This document shows positions 16,986 to 22,207 of a DNA stretch of 22,207 nucleotides, one piece after another (position 1 is the stretch's first letter; each line of letters starts with the position of its first letter). The position numbers and the translations under genes were made by a program. Below the pieces are notes generated by a model. That model searched no databases, had not been told where the DNA came from, and was given only the letters and a program-made list of their open reading frames with translations. The stretch comes from Plantago elongata (lineage: Eukaryota > Streptophyta > Magnoliopsida > Lamiales > Plantaginaceae), in contig JAYMSP010002854.1 of the NCBI GenBank assembly GCA_036897095.1, forward strand, positions 1 to 22,207. The letters are read 5' to 3'.

Positions 16986-17467
16986 ACAGATATGGCTCCG
17001 CTCCCACGAGAGCCAAGAGATTATTATCGAATCTTGGAAAATCGGAGATGATTTCTTGCCGAATTTTGTGTACTATGGGTTTAATGAATTGGAGTCGAGT
17101 TCGGTATCGCAACGTCCAAAAGGAGATTCGTCAACTAAACATTGAGTTGGAAAAATTAAACCGATTACCGTTTTCTGCTGAGGTTAAGACCAAGGAGAAG
17201 GAGCTCAAGACGAATCTTGAAGATATGCTTGACCGTGAGGAGGCATTATGGCAGCAACGGGCTAAGGCCTAATGGATGGTTGGCGATGACCGAAATAACA
17301 ACTTTTTTCACTTAAAAGCTACAATTCGTTGGAGACAGAATATTATTGAGGGGTTGAAGGATTCTGAGGGGGGTTTACATACTGATTTGGGAGAAATGGG
17401 GAAAATTACAGTGGATTATTTTGGGGAGATTTTTTTTTCAGTATTCAGCCAGCAGAGCAAGATATAG
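16901..17467 (+). pseudogene. LINE linker before reverse transcriptase
   Basis: This frame has the helical linker (NVQKEIRQLNIELEKLNRL) and EEALWQQRAKA, a TAA stop, then WMVGDDRNNNFFHLKATIRW and GKITVDYFGEIFF. The matching LINE pattern is EE..W.QRSR..WL..GDRNT.FFH..A..RR. The frame is lost at a run of nine T near 17432-17440. Confidence 0.85.
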
Positions 17468-18560
17468 AGCGGGTGGTGAGGATTATGAGATCGAAGATAG
17501 ATAGCTCAATCAACCGAGACCTGTCCAAATTGTTCACGCCTAAAGAGGTATGGTCTGCTCTTTTTGATATGTTTCCTACCATATCCCCTGGCCCCGATGG
17601 CATGCCTGCTTTATTTTTAAAAAAAATTGACATATTATTGTCAAGCATTTGACTGATTGTGTGCTGAATATTTTGAATAATCAGTGTTTGAATCCCAAAC
17701 TTAACTATACCCATAATGTTCTCATCCCAAAGTGTAAAGCACCAGATTTAATTACCCAATTTCGGCCTATTAGTCTGAGTAATGTTATTTTTTAAATTGC
17801 CTCTATAGCTATTACCAACAGACTCAGACCGCACAGTATTCATAGCCGAGACCCAATATGTTTTTGTGCATCATAGGTTAATTACTGACAATGTGTTAGT
17901 TTCTTATGAAATTAATCATTTTTTGAAAATGAAAACAAAAAGGAAAGACACTTTTATGGCTTTGAAACTGGATATGAGTAAGGCTTATGATCGGGTGGAG
18001 TGGCCTTTCCTGGAGAGTGTGTTGCATAAATTAGGTTTTAATCAGACTTTTATTAGTCTCATTATGCTCTGTGTGCATTCTGTTTCTTATTCTGTGAGTA
18101 TGAACGGTGAATATTTTGGTCCCATCCAGCCTGAGAGAGGATTACGTCAAGGGGATCCTTTATCCCATTATCTGTTTCTTTTTTGTACTGATGCTTTTAG
18201 TTCGCTAATTGTGGATGCTGAGTCTAGGGGTGTTATTCGTGGTGTTGTTATTACCCCTACTGCCCCTTCTGATCCCATTTATTATTTGTTGATGATACTC
18301 TGATATGCTGTGCTGCCTCAAGTGAGTCGGCTACTGAGATTAATGAGATTTTACGCCTTTATAGTTTGGCATCTGGGTAACTCATTAATTTGGAGAAGTC
18401 GACGGTTGTTTTTAGCAGGAATACTAGGGAGGATAGAATAGAGGAGGTAAGGAGTATTTTGTCGGTTGAGGTGGTGGAGAAACATGAGAAGTATCTTGGG
18501 CTTTCTACAGATATGGGGAAGTCTAAGAGGGAGGTTTTTAGTTGGATTATAGAGTGATTG
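17460..18560 (+). pseudogene. LINE reverse transcriptase catalytic domain
   Basis: Spread over several frames are PGPDGMPALFFKK (near 17586), ITQFRPISLSNVIF (near 17755), LKLDMSKAYDRVEW (17961-18003; motif A with catalytic Asp), GLRQGDPLSHYLFLF (near 18139) and FVDD (18285-18296; motif C with both catalytic Asp). Then come SLASG, a stop and LINLEKS. Thus all catalytic aspartates survive, but a small deletion before FVDD and several stops separate them. Confidence 0.9.
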
Positions 18561-19560
18561 TGGGCTAAAACTCAGAGGTTTAGTGAGAAACATTTGTCTA
18601 AGGCAGGGAAAGAGGTAATTATTAAGACGGTTCTTCAATAATGTATCCCTACCTACGTGATGGGGTGTATCAAACTTCCTGAGTATCTCCTTCATGAACT
18701 AGAATTCATGATCTCCAAGTTTTGGTGGGGGGATGGGCAAAGTGACAAAATTCATTGAGTCAAGTGGGACACCCTTTGTGAGAGTAAGAAAGATGGGGAT
18801 AGGTTTTCGTGACTTGAGCTCCTTTAACCATGCTATGTTGGGAAAACAAATCTGGAGGATTATCCATCAACCAAACTCTGTTCTTAGCCGCATTTTGAAA
18901 GCCAAATACTTTTCCGATTGTGATGTACTTGATGCAAAACCGAACCCGAATGCCTCCATACTTGGAAATCTATCTTTGGATCTCTTGAGTTGGTAAAGTT
19001 TGGGGTGATGTGGCAAATTGGCAATGGCGGACCAGTAAGTGTTTGGAATGATCATTGGATTTCGGGGACTTTTAATCGTAAGCCATTGACACCGGATCTC
19101 TATCGCATTGGAGACACCGTTGTCTCCAATTTTTTGCTTCCTAATGGCTTGGGGTGGGATTTAAATCTATTGGGATGTGTGTTTTGGGATTGTGATGTGG
19201 ATGAGATTTTGTGTATTCCTATTAGTAGGACGACTGCTGCAGATTCGCAACGCTGGTTTTTGACTAAAAATGGACACTTTTCAGTACGTACAACATATAA
19301 ACAAAGTAACATCCTGGGTGCCTCGAGCTCCTCTGTAATGAATATGAACTGGACCTTTAATTTGGAAGTTGGATATTCCAAACAAAATTCGAGTCTTCCT
19401 TTGACGTCTCTTATGTAATGGGTTACCGGTGTTACAAAATCTCGAGAGACGTAACTCTAAGTGAATAACTTGTGTCCCTTTTGTGTGCAATCTTGTGAAA
19501 TTCTTATGCATACATTTTGCCATTGTCACTTTGCCCGACTTGTATGGGCTCTCTCTAATT
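18561..19560 (+). pseudogene. LINE thumb region and zf-RVT zinc-binding domain
   Basis: Recognisable pieces include LSKAGKEVIIKTVLQ, stop, CIPTYVMG; GIGFRDLSSFNHAMLGKQIW near 18795; LKAKYFSDCDVL; and WQIGNGGPVSVWNDHWIS near 19013. The zf-RVT signature follows: WKLDIPNKIRVFL (19363 on), RLLCNGLPVLQNLERR and CPFCVQSCEILMHTFCHC (19473 on). Pieces lie in different frames and several stops interrupt them. Confidence 0.88.
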
Positions 19561-19689
19561 TGTCGTGTTGATGATTGGATTGGATTACTTCTGTCAAATG
19601 GGTACTTACTCAGAACCAATTCAGACTGTTTGTGTGCGTCTGTTGGAGCTTGTGGTTCTCATGAAACAGCTTGGTCCATGATCGCAAGC

Positions 19690-20225
19690 AGCTAGATCCT
19701 CAGGGCGTAGTACACTTTGCGGCTGATTTCCTGAAGTGATATAGTAAGGCCAGGTTGCAATATGCCACTCCATGACCGTCTGATGCCTCTCATGACCGGA
19801 TACCTCCTACTGGATCGGAAGTTAAAGTGACGCGACTATTTTTCGGACTCACAATGATGTTGGGTTGGGTGTTATAACACGAAGTACATCTGGTGTCGTG
19901 CTTGGTTGCCGAAAAAGACCACTGCCCAACATATTTGCCCGGAGACTGCTGAAATTATGGCAATACGTGAAAGGCGTGCAATTCGCGATCGATTCTGGCT
20001 GGCAATCTGTCTCTATCGAGAGTGACTGCTTGGGGGTAGTTAATGCTATCAATTCACCGGAACCTTGTCTAGCTGTTGGTGGTCACATGATAGACTCTAT
20101 TAGATCACTTATTATGTGTTCCATGCTATTTCGTTCATTCATACTTTTCATCTGCGAATTCTTTAGCGCATGATTTAGCTCAGAGCGTAGATGGATACTT
20201 GGATGGTGTTCAATTTCCAGTTTAA
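19690..20225 (+). pseudogene. LINE RNase H (RVT_3) domain
   Basis: DATIF at 19829 gives the first catalytic Asp, followed by VGLGVITRSTSGVVLGC. The Glu-containing helix AEIMAIRERRA lies in a shifted frame near 19945-19980. Then the main frame returns with FAIDSGWQSVSIESDCLGVV (Asp at 20024), and the end HSYFSSANSLAHDLAQ is shifted again, reaching a stop at 20223. The catalytic residues are present but split by three or more indels. Confidence 0.87.
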
Positions 20226-21210
20226 TTTATACTCTTGATGTACTTGACATTTGATTATTGAATGATGATATTTTGGCCTTAAAAAAAGTGTCCCACCCAT
20301 TTCTTTTATTTATTTATGTTTTACTTTTTCATATTTTGTTCAATTTCAATGTGAATAACTCGAAAAATAAAAATGTAAAAAATAAATAAAAATCAACAAC
20401 AGGTTCGTCTCTTCGACATCTACAAATATACACCACTCATAACTATTTTTTAGATCATTCCATCTCAAACTCATTTTTCTCTCTTAATTAAAATTAAGAT
20501 TGTAAAACAATCTTTAAAAATATAATTTTATTAATTTTGACTTCTAAACACTATTATAATATGTTAATATGTGTTTAGAAAAAAAATTATTTTTTTGAAC
20601 TTCAATGAAATTTTAAACCTTAATAAATTTTAAAACGACTTAAAAAAATATAATTTTGTGCATTTCAACTTCTAAACAAGCTTATATAATAATTAATGAG
20701 TGAGTTTCCTAAGAAACAGTCCTTAGGTAGAAACATAGAAATATAAGATTCTAATATTACAAACTAATCACAAACAAAAACAAGTTGCTAAAAGCCACCC
20801 AACCAAGGGCGAACAACATGAATATACAAAATGGATCCATATATATAATGATATAACTGGTTCTACACCAGTATTATGCCACATCTCAAAACTCTTCAGC
20901 TCAAATTTTCTCTCTCTTAAATTCTCTCTCCAACCAAGGGCCAGCAACGTAGAGAAGAAACAACCGGTCAAACTTATTTTCTGATAAAAAATTTGACGGT
21001 TACATACATACATTGTTATATTATGTAACAAACACGATCGAAAACGAAGATAATCTCTGATTTCAAACACTTTTCATTTGTTTTTTTTCATGTTCAGAAT
21101 GACAAAATAGATCAAATTCATATAGATCTGAAAAGTTAAGTTTGAAAAATGTAGATATAAGATCAATTCATCTATATTTTCATGTTTTGATGGTAACTCA
21201 TTGATGTCAT

Positions 21211-21686
21211 TGTTGTTATGCACTTACGAGGTCTAATCATGGTTGCATAAGGATCATACAGTGTTTTTATTCAAAATATGACCCCATATATCAACTCATA
21301 TATGAAATAAAATTTTTTTGTATATTTATAGCAGTATGTGCTATGTTCTCAAGAATATTACGTATGTTTTCATTCAAATTTGACAGTCACTTTGTGCTCT
21401 GGTTTTCGACATATTATCTTGAAGTACTGTATTTTCTATGTTCTTACGTATATGTACTATCTTCTCACCTACATATCATATGTTCTCAGCAATTTTACTA
21501 TGTTTTATATGAAATGATTGATAATTAATGTTGTTGTTGTTTATTTAATTCACAAGATGATTGTAATAAGGATTTGGCGATGTATCCGATAAAGATCTGA
21601 CATCAATCATCAACTCATATCTGGAAGAAAACGTATACAACGTTTCTACGTTCTTTCCTTTATGTGATATGTCCTTAAGAATATTA
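21211..21686. repeat. Diverged direct repeats of about 150 bp
   Basis: 21211-21360 (TGTTGTTATG ... CTCAAGAATATTA) and 21529-21686 (TGTTGTTGTT ... CCTTAAGAATATTA) share the same order of landmarks: TGTTGTT, TAAGGAT, ATCAACTCATAT, TATGTG.TATGT and AAGAATATTA. A weaker third start occurs at 21692. Confidence 0.6.
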
Positions 21687-22050
21687 ATTAATGTTGTTGT
21701 TGTTGTCTACGAAGGTTGATGATGCTATAGTGATTCAAAGTACATGTTTAGATCTCTACTGCTTTTACTATGATTTCTGCCTTTTCGATCGATAAAAAGT
21801 TATTACTAAACATGTTAGTGTTTTAATTCAATGATCTCTATAAATATTGACATGTTCTATGTTATAGTGACTATGATCTCTACAAAAACTACTATGTTAT
21901 GAGTTTTATGTTCTATACTAAACTATACTTTCTCAAAATAACTATTATGTTTTATGTTATAATCATAATGATCTTAGATATAAATTCTATGATCTCAACT
22001 AAAAACCGAAATTATATAATGTATATAATGTTAATGTTATGTTCTTTAAT
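21330..22050. repeat. Interspersed TATGTTCT/TATGATCTC motif array
   Basis: Variants of CTATGTTCTC, CTATGATCTC and TATGTTATG recur every 15-40 bases for about 700 bases, as in a degenerate minisatellite or the subterminal region of a DNA transposon. Confidence 0.5.
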
Positions 22051-22061
22051 ATTAATGCTAT

Positions 22062-22207
22062 TGTAGCGCCCCAGATCTGGTCCGGACGTCAGGGATCATG
22101 ACGAATATCTCAAATACACATTTATTAAAGTATTGCAATACGTTATCCATTACATACCGTAGGTACGGGCTAATTAAAAAACAGGAATCAACCGATACAC
22201 ACATTTA
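22062..22207 (+). mobile_element. Possible LTR terminus cut by window edge
   Basis: TGTAGCGCCCCAGATCTGG at 22062 resembles the TGT.(A/G)CGCCCC start common in plant Ty3/gypsy LTRs, and base composition changes abruptly here from AT-rich to mixed. Only 146 bases are visible, so no second end, primer site or coding region can be checked. Confidence 0.3.

Larger units (their letters stand above)
16620..20287 (+). mobile_element. 5'-truncated, degenerate plant LINE (L1-like non-LTR retrotransposon)
   Basis: In order on the plus strand are the end of an apurinic-type endonuclease, reverse transcriptase, the zinc-binding zf-RVT region and an RNase H domain ending at a stop at 20223-20225. A 55-base tail then leads to an A run (20281-20287), the expected LINE 3' end. 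ORF1 and most of the endonuclease are missing, as is usual for 5'-truncated copies. There are many stops and frameshifts, so it is inactive. No target duplication was recognised. Confidence 0.93.
20288..22061. other. AT-rich intergenic DNA with diverged repeats
   Basis: No gene recognised; the ORFs are short and AT-driven. 20460-20700 is a poly-A/T-rich stretch. 20790-20945 contains two similar CCAACCAAGGGC words about 135 bases apart. From 21181 on, direct repeats and a recurring TATGTTCTC-type word dominate. Confidence 0.55.

Noticed and set aside
1..22207. CRISPR arrays, bacterial operons, tRNA or rRNA genes
   Set aside because: No regular spacer-repeat arrays, Shine-Dalgarno-led gene strings or cloverleaf/rRNA sequences were seen; all evidence fits a plant nuclear genome.

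Overview
The window is nuclear DNA of a flowering plant, most likely a eudicot. It has one intact intronless gene (7613-9424) of the plant-specific DUF3475/DUF668 family, set in AT-rich intergenic DNA crowded with decayed transposable elements of several classes. No bacterial-style operons, phage genes, CRISPR arrays, tRNAs or rRNAs were recognised.

Layout. 1-2450 (minus): a decayed Ty1/copia polyprotein, running from the gag tail through protease and integrase to the start of reverse transcriptase, which leaves the window at base 1. About 2430-3665 (minus): a broken gag-like ORF of the 'putative gypsy type transposon' (PF04195-like) kind, joined to the copia remnant with no visible LTR. 3666-4450: an LTR/leader-like stretch with a minus-strand TATA box. 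4633-5124 (minus): a proline-rich ORF of unknown function with four 30-bp tandem repeats. 5340-7130: AT-rich intergenic DNA with a cluster of GC-rich palindromes. 7130-7612: purine-rich promoter and pyrimidine-rich leader of the DUF668 gene, with a 4-codon uORF.

10508-14984 is the most unusual part. Two roughly 2-kb non-autonomous TIR elements (PIF/Harbinger-like ends, TTA duplication on one) lie head to head in inverted orientation around a 370-bp spacer. They share outer ends and inner halves but carry different internal DNA. One arm holds a Stowaway MITE with a TA duplication, and the other arm keeps the matching empty site. The spacer holds a short coding-like ORF with a candidate splice donor. 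The RNase H-like exon at 15366-15662 would be in phase with it, so the second element may sit inside an intron.

16620-20287 (plus): a 5'-truncated, heavily mutated LINE (endonuclease tail, reverse transcriptase, zinc-binding domain, RNase H, short A tail). 20288-22061: AT-rich DNA with diverged direct repeats and a recurring TATGTTCTC-type motif. 22062 to the end: possibly the first bases of another LTR.

Only the DUF668 gene looks like a working protein gene. Everything else recognised is transposon-derived or of unknown status. All homology statements rest on motif recognition by eye, with no database search.
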